A DNA stretch of 64,000 bases from Burkholderia cenocepacia (lineage in GTDB: Bacteria; Pseudomonadota; Gammaproteobacteria; Burkholderiales; Burkholderiaceae), in assembly GCF_014211915.1 (NCBI RefSeq), contig NZ_CP060040.1, positions 1,116,001 to 1,180,000 of the forward strand, in the 5' to 3' direction. The translations under genes were made by a program, and so were the position numbers. Positions 1-8,556 of this stretch are shown in pieces; the first letter of the stretch is position 1; every line of letters starts with the position of its first letter. Below the pieces are notes generated by a model, which was given only the letters and a program-made list of their open reading frames with translations, ran no database searches and was not told the origin of the DNA.

Positions 1-509
1 GGCTCGCCGAAGAACCGGTGTTCGCGCAGGTCGCGGACCGGATCGCGCATGCCGATGCCGTCTTCATCCTCGGCATCCAGTCGACCCGCGGCATCAGCAA
101 CGCATTCAGCAGCTACCTCGAATACCTGCGCCCGCGCGTGTTCTATTCCGACGGCCAGTCGGGCTCGTACGTCGATTCGCTGAATTCGGAGTTCGAACGG
201 CCGTACTGCATCGTCACCGACACGCGCGCCTATTCGCGCAGCGCGCGCCGCTATTGCCAGGCGGCCGCCGAACGCGGCCAGCCGTTCGCGCTCGTCACCG
301 ATCTGTATTGCCCGTGGGCGCGCGAGTGGCCGGCCGACCTGCTGCAGGTGAAGACCGACGTCGGCCAGTTCTGGGATTCGCTCGCGCCGCTCACCTGCCT
401 GTTCAACCTGCTGATCACCGCCGTGGTCGACCGCCTCGGTCCCGCGATCGACCGGCGCGTCGCGCGCAACCGCGAACTGCAGCGCACGTTCGACCAATTC
501 GAATCCTGA
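1..509 (+). CDS. RpiR/MurR-family transcriptional regulator, C-terminal part
   Basis: Incomplete at the left edge; the reading frame is open from base 3 and ends at 509. What remains is a sugar isomerase (SIS) domain of the RpiR/MurR type: an alternating beta-alpha pattern with a DAVFILGIQSTRG-like phosphosugar-binding loop near its start and a short basic tail. The N-terminal RpiR helix-turn-helix would lie outside the window. RpiR/MurR proteins sense sugar phosphates, including cell-wall-derived muramyl phosphates. Its place 16 bp in front of a D-Ala-D-Ala dipeptidase and transporter operon suggests it controls that operon. The family call is good; the effector is not known. Confidence 0.75.
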   Translation, partial: LAEEPVFAQVADRIAHADAVFILGIQSTRGISNAFSSYLEYLRPRVFYSDGQSGSYVDSLNSEFERPYCIVTDTRAYSRSARRYCQAAAERGQPFALVTDLYCPWAREWPADLLQVKTDVGQFWDSLAPLTCLFNLLITAVVDRLGPAIDRRVARNRELQRTFDQFES

Positions 510-525
510 GCAAACCGGACCGCCG

Positions 526-1089
526 ATGAACCCTCACCGCCTCGTCGAAATCACGCCCGCCACGCATCGCGTGGAGATCGATCTCGTCTACGCGACCGAG
601 CGCAACCTGACCGGCGAGCCGATCTACCGCCACGCGCACTGTCTGCTGCTCGAGCCGGCCGAAACCGCGCTGCGCCGCGCGGTGGACATTGCCGCGCAAG
701 CCGGCTTCACGCTGCGCATCTACGACGCATACCGGCCGCCGCAGGCGCAGCAGGTGCTGTGGGATTTCCTGCCCGACCCGAACTTCGTCGCCGATCTCGG
801 CCGCGGGTCGAACCACAGCCGCGGCACCGCGCTCGACCTGACGCTCGTCGGCGCGAACGGCGAGCCGCTCGACATGGGCACCGGCTTCGACGAGATGGTC
901 GCCGCGTCGGGCCACTTTCACGCGGGATTGCCCGAGCACGTGCAACGCAACCGGCTGCTGCTGCTCGGCGTGATGCACGCAGCCGGCTTCGCGCACATCG
1001 ACAGCGAGTGGTGGCACTACGAGCTGCCTGGCTCGCACGCGCTGTCGCCGATCGACAACGCGGCGAGCGGCCCGTGGCGCCTGATGTAA
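526..1089 (+). CDS. ddpX: D-alanyl-D-alanine dipeptidase (DdpX/VanX family)
   Basis: 187 residues, matching the family length. It hydrolyses D-Ala-D-Ala released from peptidoglycan. The zinc-binding signature SxHxxGxAxD is present as SNHSRGTALD, with His97 and Asp104. The second site ExxH is EWWH, with catalytic Glu161 and zinc ligand His164. The substrate-binding arginine in the YRPP motif is Arg70. No signal peptide is visible, so it should act in the cytoplasm on imported dipeptide. It is first in an operon with the same order as E. coli ddpXABCDF, which supports the specific call over a generic M15D peptidase. Confidence 0.9.
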   Translation: MNPHRLVEITPATHRVEIDLVYATERNLTGEPIYRHAHCLLLEPAETALRRAVDIAAQAGFTLRIYDAYRPPQAQQVLWDFLPDPNFVADLGRGSNHSRGTALDLTLVGANGEPLDMGTGFDEMVAASGHFHAGLPEHVQRNRLLLLGVMHAAGFAHIDSEWWHYELPGSHALSPIDNAASGPWRLM

Positions 1090-1160
1090 CGACGCCGCAC
1101 GCCTCCCTTTTTCATGCAGGTTCACGTTCAACGACTCAAACGACAGATGGAGATGCGCCC

Positions 1161-2762
1161 ATGAAATTCCCGACTTCCCGGCTCGTCGCGGCGCTGGCCG
1201 CCGCGTCCCTGTGCGCCGCCGTGCCGCTTTCCGCCGCCCATGCGGAAACGCCGAAGGACATGTTCGTGATGGCCACGCTGCTCGACGAATTCACGACGCT
1301 CGATCCGGGCGAGATCTACGAGCTGGTGCCGGAGGAATACGTCGCGAACACGTACGACCGGCTCGTACGCGTCGACTTGCGCGATCCGTCGAAATTCGAC
1401 GGCGACGTCGCGCAGTCGTGGACCGTGAGCCCCGACGGCCTGACCTATACGTTCAAGCTGCGCCCGGGCCTCAAGTTCCACTCGGGCAACCCGCTGACGG
1501 CCGACGACGTCGCGTGGTCGATCCAGCGAGCGGTGCTGCTCGACAAGGGGCCGGCCGCGGTGCTGACCGGCATCGGGCTCACGAAGGCCAACGTCGCGGC
1601 GAACGTGAAGAAGCTGGACGACCAGACGGTATCGATCACGACCGACCACAAGTACGCGCCGACCTTCGTGCTCAACGTGCTCGGCTCGTGGCCCGCGTCG
1701 GTGCTCGACAAGAAGCTGCTGCTGTCGCACCAGCAGGGCAACGACTTCGGCAACGCGTGGCTGAAGACCAACGAGGCCGGCTCCGGCGCGTACAAGCTCG
1801 TCAAGTGGACGGCCGGCGACAGCGTCGTGCTGCAACGCTTCGACGGCTACCGGCTGCCGCTCGCGATGAAGCGCATCGTGCTGCGCCACGTGCCCGAAGC
1901 GGCAAGCCAGCGGCTGCTGCTGGAAAACGGCGACGTCGACGCGGCGCGCGACCTGAGCCCCGACGATCTCGCGTCGGTCGTGAAAGCGGGCAAGGCGAAA
2001 GTCACGGCCTCGCCGCAGGCGACGCTGCTGTATCTCGGCCTGAACACGAAGAACCCGACGCTCGCGAAGCCCGACGTGCAGGAAGCGCTGAAGTGGCTGG
2101 TCGACTATGCGGGCATCCAGGCCAACGTCGTGAAGACGACCTACAAGGTGCACCAGACCTTCCTGCCCGAAGGTTTCCTCGGCACGCTGAATTCGAACCC
2201 GTACAGGCTCGACGTCGCGAAGGCGAAGGCGCTGCTCGCGAAGGCCGGCGTGCCGAACGGCTTCTCGGTGACGATGGACGTGCGCAACGACTATCCGTAC
2301 ACGGAGATCGCGCAGGCCGTGCAGGCGAACTTCGCGCAGGCCGGCGTCAAGGTGCAGCTGATCCCCGGCGACAACAAGCAGACGCTCGCGAAATACCGCG
2401 CACGCCAGCACGACATCTACATCGGCGAATGGTCGGCCGACTACATCGACCCGCACAGCAACGCGCAGGGTTTCGCATGGAACCCCGACAACGGCGACAA
2501 GTCGAGCTATAAAATGCTGGCCTGGCGCAACAGCTGGGACATTCCGCAACTGACGAAGGAAACCGACGCCGCGCTCGCCGAGCCGACCGCCGCGCAACGC
2601 GCGCAGCGGTACCAGGCGATGCAGAAGGAGATACTCGCGCGCTCGCCGTTCGTGATCATGTTCGAGAAGGTCGCGCAGGTCGCGACACGTCCCGGCGTGA
2701 GCGGGCTCGAAGTCGGTCCGATCAACGATCTCGTGTCGTACCGTCACCTGAAGAAGCAATAA
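1161..2762 (+). CDS. ddpA: Dipeptide ABC transporter substrate-binding protein (DdpA-like)
   Basis: 533-residue periplasmic binding protein of the SBP family 5 (DppA/OppA). The ATG at 1161 was chosen because it follows a GGAG site and starts a clear signal peptide (MKFPTSRLVAALAAA, ending at AHA before ETPKD). The open frame extends further upstream, but that would bury the signal. The mature protein has typical family features such as SPDGLTYTFKLRPGLKFHSG near residue 100 and the ADYIDPHSNAQG region late in the protein. It lies between ddpX and the two permeases, so D-Ala-D-Ala or another murein dipeptide is the likely ligand; this is inferred from context. Confidence 0.88.
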   Translation: MKFPTSRLVAALAAASLCAAVPLSAAHAETPKDMFVMATLLDEFTTLDPGEIYELVPEEYVANTYDRLVRVDLRDPSKFDGDVAQSWTVSPDGLTYTFKLRPGLKFHSGNPLTADDVAWSIQRAVLLDKGPAAVLTGIGLTKANVAANVKKLDDQTVSITTDHKYAPTFVLNVLGSWPASVLDKKLLLSHQQGNDFGNAWLKTNEAGSGAYKLVKWTAGDSVVLQRFDGYRLPLAMKRIVLRHVPEAASQRLLLENGDVDAARDLSPDDLASVVKAGKAKVTASPQATLLYLGLNTKNPTLAKPDVQEALKWLVDYAGIQANVVKTTYKVHQTFLPEGFLGTLNSNPYRLDVAKAKALLAKAGVPNGFSVTMDVRNDYPYTEIAQAVQANFAQAGVKVQLIPGDNKQTLAKYRARQHDIYIGEWSADYIDPHSNAQGFAWNPDNGDKSSYKMLAWRNSWDIPQLTKETDAALAEPTAAQRAQRYQAMQKEILARSPFVIMFEKVAQVATRPGVSGLEVGPINDLVSYRHLKKQ

Positions 2763-2772
2763 GGTTCACCGC

Positions 2773-3843
2773 ATGTCGACTCCCGCCTCCTCCCTCGAAG
2801 CACTGCGCACGCTGCCCGCGCGGCGCCCGGCCGTACGCTGGGCGCTGCGCGTGCTGCGCTGGGCGCTCACGCTCGCCGTCACGTTCGCGGGGCTGCTCGC
2901 GCTGACGTTCGTGATCGGCCGCAAGGTGCCGATCGATCCCGTGCTCGCGATCCTCGGCGATCGCGCGTCGGCCGAAGCGTATGCGGCCGAACGTATCGCA
3001 CTCGGCCTCGACAAGCCGCTCGTCACGCAATTCCTGATCTATGCGCGCGACGTGCTGCACGGCAATCTCGGCATGTCGCTGCTGACCGCGAACCCTGTGC
3101 TCGACGACATCAGGCGCGTGTTTCCGGCCACGCTCGAACTCGCGACGATCGCGACGTTGATCGGGATCGCGATCGGCGTGCCGCTCGGCGTCGCGGCCGC
3201 GGTGAAGCACAACCGGCCGATCGATCACATCGCGCGCTTCGTCGGCCTGATCGGCAATTCCGTGCCGGTGTTCTGGCTCGGGCTGATGGGGCTGCTGCTG
3301 TTCTACGCACGGCTGCACTGGGTCGGCGGCCCGGGCCGGCTCGATCCCGTGTACGACGGGATGGTCGACCCGCGCACCGGCAGCCTGCTGATCGACGCGG
3401 CGCTCGCGGGCGAGTGGGACGTGTTCCGCAACGCGGTGTCGCATATCGCGCTGCCGGCCGCGATCCTCGGTTACTACTCGGTCGCGTACCTGAGCCGGAT
3501 GACCCGCTCGTTCATGCTCGACCAGTTGAGCCAGGAATACATCGTCACCGCGCGCGCGAAGGGCCTGTCCGAGCGGCGCGTGATCTGGCGGCATGCGTTC
3601 GGCAACATCGCGGTGCCGCTGCTCACCGTGATCGCGCTCACGTACAGCAACCTGCTCGAAGGCTCGGTGCTGACCGAGATCGTGTTCGCGTGGCCGGGGC
3701 TCGGCTCGTACCTGACCGGCGCGCTGCTGAACGCCGACATGAGCGCGGTGCTCGGCGCGACGCTCGTGATCGGCGCGATGTTCATCACCGTCAACCTGCT
3801 GACCGACGCGCTGTACCGCGTGTTCGATCCGCGTGCGCGCTGA
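2773..3843 (+). CDS. ddpB: Dipeptide ABC transporter permease (DdpB/DppB-like)
   Basis: 356-residue inner-membrane permease of the DppB/OppB type, with one N-terminal membrane helix followed by the binding-protein-dependent transport domain. The cytoplasmic EAA loop that docks on the ATPases is visible as YIVTARAKGLSERRVIWRHAFGN around residue 256. It starts 10 bp after ddpA with an AAGG site, so the two are co-transcribed. It pairs with the downstream DppC-type subunit. Confidence 0.88.
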   Translation: MSTPASSLEALRTLPARRPAVRWALRVLRWALTLAVTFAGLLALTFVIGRKVPIDPVLAILGDRASAEAYAAERIALGLDKPLVTQFLIYARDVLHGNLGMSLLTANPVLDDIRRVFPATLELATIATLIGIAIGVPLGVAAAVKHNRPIDHIARFVGLIGNSVPVFWLGLMGLLLFYARLHWVGGPGRLDPVYDGMVDPRTGSLLIDAALAGEWDVFRNAVSHIALPAAILGYYSVAYLSRMTRSFMLDQLSQEYIVTARAKGLSERRVIWRHAFGNIAVPLLTVIALTYSNLLEGSVLTEIVFAWPGLGSYLTGALLNADMSAVLGATLVIGAMFITVNLLTDALYRVFDPRAR

Positions 3844-3909
3844 GGACGGCGTCGACATGACCGTTTCCCTCCTGCTTCCTTCACCGTCCATGCCGAAGGC
3901 TACCCGACC

Positions 3910-4824
3910 ATGAATGCCGCACCGCTCACGCTGCGCGCGTGGCTGCTTTCCGATGCGCCCGCGTCGCGCGCGCAGGCCGCGTGCGGCCTCGCCTACCGCC
4001 GCTGGCGCCGTTTCGCGGCCAATCCGCTCAACCTGTTCGGGCTCGCGATCCTGCTGGCGCTGGTCGTCGTCGCGATCGTCGGCCCGCTGATCATGCCGCA
4101 CGATCCGCTGCGCCAGGTGCTGTCCGACCGCCTGCTGCCGCCCGGCTCCGCGTCGCACTGGCTCGGCACCGACCAGCTCGGCCGCGACATCCTCTCGCGG
4201 ATGATCGCCGGTTCGCGCCTGACGCTCGGCATCGCGCTGCTCGTCGTCGTGATCGTGGTGCCGATCGGCCTGCTGATCGGCACCACCGCCGGCTATTGCG
4301 GCGGCTTCGTCGACAGCGTGCTGATGCGCATCACCGACATCGCGCTCGCGTTCCCGAAGATCGTGCTCGCGCTCGCGTTCGCGGCCGCGCTCGGGCCCGG
4401 CGTGATCAACGCGGTCGTCGCGATCTCGATCACCGCGTGGCCGGCATACGCACGGCTCGCGCGCGCCGAAACGATCCGCATCGCGCAGGCCGACTACATC
4501 CATGCCGCGCGGCTGCAAGGCGCGTCGGGCCCGCGCATCCTGCTGCGCTACATCATGCCGCTGTGCATGTCGTCGGTGATCGTGCGCGCGACGCTCGACA
4601 TGGCCGGCATCATCCTGACCGTCGCGGGCCTCGGCTTTCTCGGCCTCGGCGCGCAGCCGCCGAGCCCGGAGTGGGGCTTCATGGTCGCGTCGGGCCGCAA
4701 CGTGCTGCTCGACGCGTGGTGGGTCGCGACGCTGCCCGGCATCGCGATCCTGCTCGTGAGTCTCGCGTTCAACCTGCTCGGCGACGGGCTGCGCGACGTC
4801 TTCGATCCCCGCCATGGAGCCTGA
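3910..4824 (+). CDS. ddpC: Dipeptide ABC transporter permease (DdpC/DppC-like)
   Basis: 304-residue second permease. It has the N-terminal OppC extension (RRFAANPLNLFGLAILLALVV) and the LGTDQLGRDILSRMIAGSR signature typical of DppC, followed by an EAA loop (YIHAARLQGASGPRILLRYIMP). The stop codon at 4822-4824 lies one base before the ATP-binding gene's start. Acts in the inner membrane with DdpB. Confidence 0.88.
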   Translation: MNAAPLTLRAWLLSDAPASRAQAACGLAYRRWRRFAANPLNLFGLAILLALVVVAIVGPLIMPHDPLRQVLSDRLLPPGSASHWLGTDQLGRDILSRMIAGSRLTLGIALLVVVIVVPIGLLIGTTAGYCGGFVDSVLMRITDIALAFPKIVLALAFAAALGPGVINAVVAISITAWPAYARLARAETIRIAQADYIHAARLQGASGPRILLRYIMPLCMSSVIVRATLDMAGIILTVAGLGFLGLGAQPPSPEWGFMVASGRNVLLDAWWVATLPGIAILLVSLAFNLLGDGLRDVFDPRHGA

Positions 4825-4825
4825 C

Positions 4826-5740
4826 ATGCCGATGCATTCCACCCCCGCGCCCGCGCCGCTCTGCGAGATCGACGGCCTGAAGATCGGCTTTCGCGGGCAC
4901 GACGGCGTCGTCACCGACGCGGTGCGCGACCTGTCGCTGACGCTCGCGCCCGGCGAACGTCTCGGCATCGTCGGCGAATCGGGCTCCGGCAAGTCGCTGA
5001 CGGGCCGCGCGCTGCTCGGCCTGCTGCCCGACGCCGCGCGCTGGTCGGCGCGCACGATGCGCTTCGCGGGCCAGGATCTGCTCGCGATGTCCGCGAGCGA
5101 ACGCCGGCGCCTGTGCGGCAGCCAGATGGGAATGATCCTGCAGGACCCGAAGTATTCGCTGAACCCGGTGATGACCGTCGCGAAGCAGATGGGCGAAGCA
5201 TTCCGGCGGCACGAGCCCGGCTTGCGCGGCCGCGCGCTGCGCGAGCGGATCGTCGACGCGCTCGCGGCCGTGCAGATCCGCGACCCGGCGCGCGTCGCCG
5301 ATGCGTATCCGCACGAGCTGTCGGGCGGCATGGGCCAGCGCGTGATGATCGCGATGATGGTGTCGACCGGCCCGCGCCTCCTGATCGCCGACGAGCCGAC
5401 CTCCGCGCTCGACGTTGCGGTGTCGATGCAGGTGCTCGCGGTGCTCGACGCGATGATCGCGCGGCACGACACGGGCCTGATGTTCATCAGCCACGACCTG
5501 CCGCTCGTGATGTCGTTCTGCGATCGCGTCGCGGTGATGTATGCGGGCCGCGTGGTCGAAACCTGCGCCGCGCGCGACTTGCGCGATGCGACGCATCCCT
5601 ATACGCGCGGGCTGCTCGCGGCGAACCCGCCGCTCGCGAACCCGCCCGACGAGTTGCCGGTGCTGCGGCGCGATCCGGCGTGGCTCGACGCCGCCGCGCC
5701 CGAGCCCGCCTCTCACCTGCCTCAGGAGGCCGCACGATGA
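4826..5740 (+). CDS. ddpD: Dipeptide ABC transporter ATP-binding protein (DdpD/DppD-like)
   Basis: 304-residue ABC ATPase with Walker A GESGSGKS, signature LSGGMGQRV and Walker B LLIADEP, plus the C-terminal oligopeptide-transporter extension (THPYTRGLLAANPPL). I chose the ATG at 4826 because GGAG at 4816-4819 is well spaced for it; another ATG at 4814 overlaps the permease stop and has no such site. The 3' end overlaps the next gene in an ATGA arrangement. Confidence 0.87.
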   Translation: MPMHSTPAPAPLCEIDGLKIGFRGHDGVVTDAVRDLSLTLAPGERLGIVGESGSGKSLTGRALLGLLPDAARWSARTMRFAGQDLLAMSASERRRLCGSQMGMILQDPKYSLNPVMTVAKQMGEAFRRHEPGLRGRALRERIVDALAAVQIRDPARVADAYPHELSGGMGQRVMIAMMVSTGPRLLIADEPTSALDVAVSMQVLAVLDAMIARHDTGLMFISHDLPLVMSFCDRVAVMYAGRVVETCAARDLRDATHPYTRGLLAANPPLANPPDELPVLRRDPAWLDAAAPEPASHLPQEAAR

Positions 5741-6513
5741 TCGACGTCGATCACGTATCGATCCGTTTCCCGACCCGCACGGGTCACGTCGATGCCGTGC
5801 GCGACGCGAGCTTCGCGGTGCGCGACGGCGAAGTGTTCGGGCTGGTCGGCGAATCGGGCTCCGGCAAGTCGACGCTGCTGCGTGCGCTGACGGGCCTCGT
5901 GCCGCTCGCGTCCGGCAGTCTGTCGATCGATGGCCGTCCGGTCGGCGGCACGCCCGATCGCGCGTTCCGCCGGCACGTGCAGATGGTGTTCCAGGACCCG
6001 TACGCGTCGCTGCATCCGCGCTTCACGGTCGACCAGACGCTGCGCGAGCCGCTGTCGATCCATGCGATCGGCGACGCCGATGCGCGGATCGCCCGCGCGC
6101 TCGCCGAGGTCGGCCTCAGCCCCGCGTTCCGCTTCCGCTATCCGCACCAGTTGTCGGGCGGCCAGCGGCAACGCGTGGCGATCGCGCGCGCGCTGATCGT
6201 CGAGCCGCGCGTGCTGCTGCTCGACGAGCCGACGTCCGCGCTCGACGTGTCGGTGCAGGCCGAGATCCTGAACCTGCTGCGCCGCCTGCATCGCGAACGC
6301 AACCTGACAATGATCCTCGTCAGCCACAACCTCGCGGTGATCGGCTTCCTGTGCCAGCGCGTCGCGGTGATGCAGCACGGCGAGATCGTCGAGCAGTTGC
6401 GAATCGAGGACGTGCGGGCCGGGCAGGTCGCACGCGACTACACGCGTACGCTGCTGAATGCGACAGAAGGCTATCGCCGCCTCGACCCGGTTGCCGACGC
6501 GCCTGCCAAGTGA
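5737..6513 (+). CDS. ddpF: Dipeptide ABC transporter ATP-binding protein (DdpF/DppF-like)
   Basis: 258-residue ABC ATPase partner of DdpD, with Walker A GESGSGKSTL, signature LSGGQRQRVAIARAL and Walker B LLLDEPTSALDVS. The start at 5737 follows AGGAGG at 5724-5729 and overlaps the ddpD stop by four bases, which points to translational coupling. It lacks the longer C-terminal tail of some DppF proteins. It closes the ddp operon. Confidence 0.87.
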   Translation: MIDVDHVSIRFPTRTGHVDAVRDASFAVRDGEVFGLVGESGSGKSTLLRALTGLVPLASGSLSIDGRPVGGTPDRAFRRHVQMVFQDPYASLHPRFTVDQTLREPLSIHAIGDADARIARALAEVGLSPAFRFRYPHQLSGGQRQRVAIARALIVEPRVLLLDEPTSALDVSVQAEILNLLRRLHRERNLTMILVSHNLAVIGFLCQRVAVMQHGEIVEQLRIEDVRAGQVARDYTRTLLNATEGYRRLDPVADAPAK

Positions 6514-6639
6514 CATCCGCCGGACGCGAACGCATGCGATACTGCGCACGCCACGCGCCGGCTTGCCGCCGCATGGAACCCTCGTGCATCGCACGGGTCA
6601 ACTTCCTTTCGTCAACAGCACAGCTATAGGGAGGCATTC

Positions 6640-6894
6640 ATGCTGCAATTCATCGAAACCCTGGTGGTCGGGCTCATCGTCGGCCTCCTCGCCCGCGCAC
6701 TCAAGCCGGGCGACGACAAGATGGGCATCCTGATGACCGTCGTGCTCGGCGTCGTCGGCTCGCTGGTGGCCGGCTATGTCGGCCGCGCCGCCGGCTGGTA
6801 TGCGCCGGGCCAGGGCGCCGGCTGGATCGCGTCGATCATCGGTGCGATCGTGCTGCTCGTCGTCGTGGGTGCGATCCGCAAGCGCGCGGGCTGA
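6640..6894 (+). CDS. GlsB/YeaQ/YmgE-family small membrane stress protein
   Basis: 84 residues, almost entirely three hydrophobic helices separated by short glycine-rich loops (LVVGLIVGLLAR, MTVVLGVVGSLVAGYVGR, IIGAIVLLVVVGAIRKR). This is the transglycosylase-associated / YeaQ-YmgE family, small inner-membrane proteins often induced by stress; their biochemical role is unknown. A GGGAGG site sits just before the ATG and a strong hairpin follows the stop, so it is probably monocistronic. Confidence 0.8.
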   Translation: MLQFIETLVVGLIVGLLARALKPGDDKMGILMTVVLGVVGSLVAGYVGRAAGWYAPGQGAGWIASIIGAIVLLVVVGAIRKRAG

Positions 6895-6921
6895 ATACCG
6901 TACGCCCCGCTTCACGGCAAG

Positions 6922-6951
6922 ACGGCCGCTCATTCACGAGCGGCCGTTTTG
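6922..6951 (+). terminator. Rho-independent terminator after the YeaQ/YmgE-family gene
   Basis: Perfect 10-bp stem: ACGGCCGCTC at 6922-6931 and its complement GAGCGGCCGT at 6938-6947, loop ATTCAC, followed by a T-rich tail. It lies 28 bp past the stop. The rest of 6952-7224 is relatively AT-rich and holds no gene I can support; it probably carries the promoter for the next gene. Confidence 0.85.
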
Positions 6952-7224
6952 CTTTCCGGACGATGCAAACCGTTGCCGGCACAACGATTACGGCGATCGT
7001 TCGTCATGCGATCTTATGCCGCCCGGCGTTTCCCCGACTTGCGGATGCGCAGATCCGGCCTACATTGGTTGAAGCACCACGCGGTCATTTGCTTATTACC
7101 GATATTTTCGTTTTTTGATTCAAGAGGTCCGATGGTTTTGCCGTTTACGCAGATAGCATCGTAGCGTTGACGGACTGCCACCCGAGCGGCCCCGCTGCGA
7201 CGCGCTTCCTCTCTGGAGCCTGTC

Positions 7225-7557
7225 ATGAAGCATCGTGTGTTCGCCTCGTTCGCCCTGGCTGCCTCGCTTCTGGCCTCGTCCTCGTCGTTTGCCGCCGGCG
7301 CGTCCGGCATCATTTACTTCTCCGGCATGATCGTCGAGCCACCCTGCTCGTTCGCGCTCGACACGGCCAATGCGACCCAGGCACACGTGCGCCCCGACTG
7401 CCCGCGCCCGGCCGCCGGCCAGATCGCGTTCGTCGACGCGGCGACACAGCGTTCGCTGAAGACGGCGCTCTTCACGCAGGCCTCGCGCGCAATCGTTTTA
7501 CCTGACCGCCCGGGCAACGACCATGCACCGATGATCGCCGTCGTGACCTACCAGTAA
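7225..7557 (+). CDS. Secreted protein of unknown function, fimbrial-like N-terminus
   Basis: 110 residues with a clear signal peptide (MKHRVFASFALAASLLASSSSFAAG) and a GGAG site before the ATG. The mature start, GIIYFSGMIVEPPCSF, resembles the first strand of type 1 fimbrial subunits (G.I.F.G.I.E..C), and a second cysteine (RPDC) could form the usual disulfide. It is shorter than a pilin and there is no chaperone or usher nearby, so the pilin link is only a suggestion. Confidence 0.6.
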   Translation: MKHRVFASFALAASLLASSSSFAAGASGIIYFSGMIVEPPCSFALDTANATQAHVRPDCPRPAAGQIAFVDAATQRSLKTALFTQASRAIVLPDRPGNDHAPMIAVVTYQ

Positions 7558-7578
7558 AGTCCGCCGCGGCGCCGCGCG

Positions 7579-8451
7579 TCAGTCGCGATGGCGCGCGATC
7601 CAGTCGCTGAACGCGCGGATCTTCTGCTGGCTGCCGAGGTTCTCGGGGTAGACAAAGAAGTAGCGTGCGCCGGTTTCGAGCACGATGTCGAACGGCCGTT
7701 CGAGCCGGCGCGCGCTGACGTCGTCGTCGACGAGCGTCACGTCGCCGATCGCGACGCCGAAGCCCTGCATCGCCGCGTTCGTCGCGAGATCGAGCGTGTC
7801 GAACGTCGGGCCGCGCGCGGGATCGACGCCGCGCTCGCCCGCATGGTCGAGCCATGCACGCCAGTCGCGGTGGTCGCGCGTCGGATGCAGCAGCGTGTGG
7901 CGCGCGAGATCGCCGACCGCGCCGAGCGGCGACGCCTGCCGCAACTCGGGCGCGCACACGGGTGTCAGCCGTTCGTCGAACAGCGGCAGCGCGACGACGC
8001 CGGGGCCCGGCGACGTCCCGTAGACGATCGCCGCATCGAACGGTTCGCTCGAGAAATCGACGACGTGCTGCCACGCGGTCGTGATCTGCACGTGGAGATC
8101 GGGGTGTTCGCCCTGGAAGCGCATGATGCGCGGCAGCATCCAGCGCATCACGCAGGTCGGCACCTTCAGCGCGAGATCGGTGCGCTGCCGCGTGAGCTTC
8201 ATCGAGATGTCCTCGATCCGCGCGAAGCTCTCGTCGACCACCGGCAACAGTTGCTCGCCTTCCGCCGTCAGCGTGAGGCCCTTCGCATGCCGCTTGAACA
8301 GCGGAAACCCGTAATGCGCCTCGAGCGTCTGGATCTGCCGGCTCACCGCGCCCTGCGTGAGGCACAGCTGCTCGGCCGCGCGCGTGAAGCTGCGGTGGCG
8401 AGCCACCGTCGAGAAGATCTGCAGCGCGTGCAGGGGCGGAAGTCGGCGCAT
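7579..8451 (-). CDS. LysR-family transcriptional regulator (GcvA-like)
   Basis: 290 residues. The N-terminal winged helix-turn-helix (LHALQIFSTVARHRSFTRAAEQLCLTQGAVSRQIQTLE) is of the GcvA/AmpR type, and a substrate-binding domain follows. It lies downstream of, and in the same direction as, the beta-lactamase homologue. In known Burkholderia pen loci the regulator PenR is divergent from penA, so this gene should not be called penR. It ends 22 bp from the convergent secreted-protein gene. Confidence 0.82.
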   Translation of the reverse strand: MRRLPPLHALQIFSTVARHRSFTRAAEQLCLTQGAVSRQIQTLEAHYGFPLFKRHAKGLTLTAEGEQLLPVVDESFARIEDISMKLTRQRTDLALKVPTCVMRWMLPRIMRFQGEHPDLHVQITTAWQHVVDFSSEPFDAAIVYGTSPGPGVVALPLFDERLTPVCAPELRQASPLGAVGDLARHTLLHPTRDHRDWRAWLDHAGERGVDPARGPTFDTLDLATNAAMQGFGVAIGDVTLVDDDVSARRLERPFDIVLETGARYFFVYPENLGSQQKIRAFSDWIARHRD

Positions 8452-8556
8452 GGCGAACGGGAAACGGAAAACGGCGCGGAAGGACCGCGCGCCGGCGTCG
8501 GCGCGCGCTGACCGACACGATAAGCCAAACGCCGGTTTTGCGCGAGACGCCGGGGT

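Noticed and set aside
2722..5487. A 921-codon minus-strand open frame across the ddp genes
   Set aside because: Shadow of the ABC transporter genes; no ribosome site, family motif or plausible amino-acid composition.
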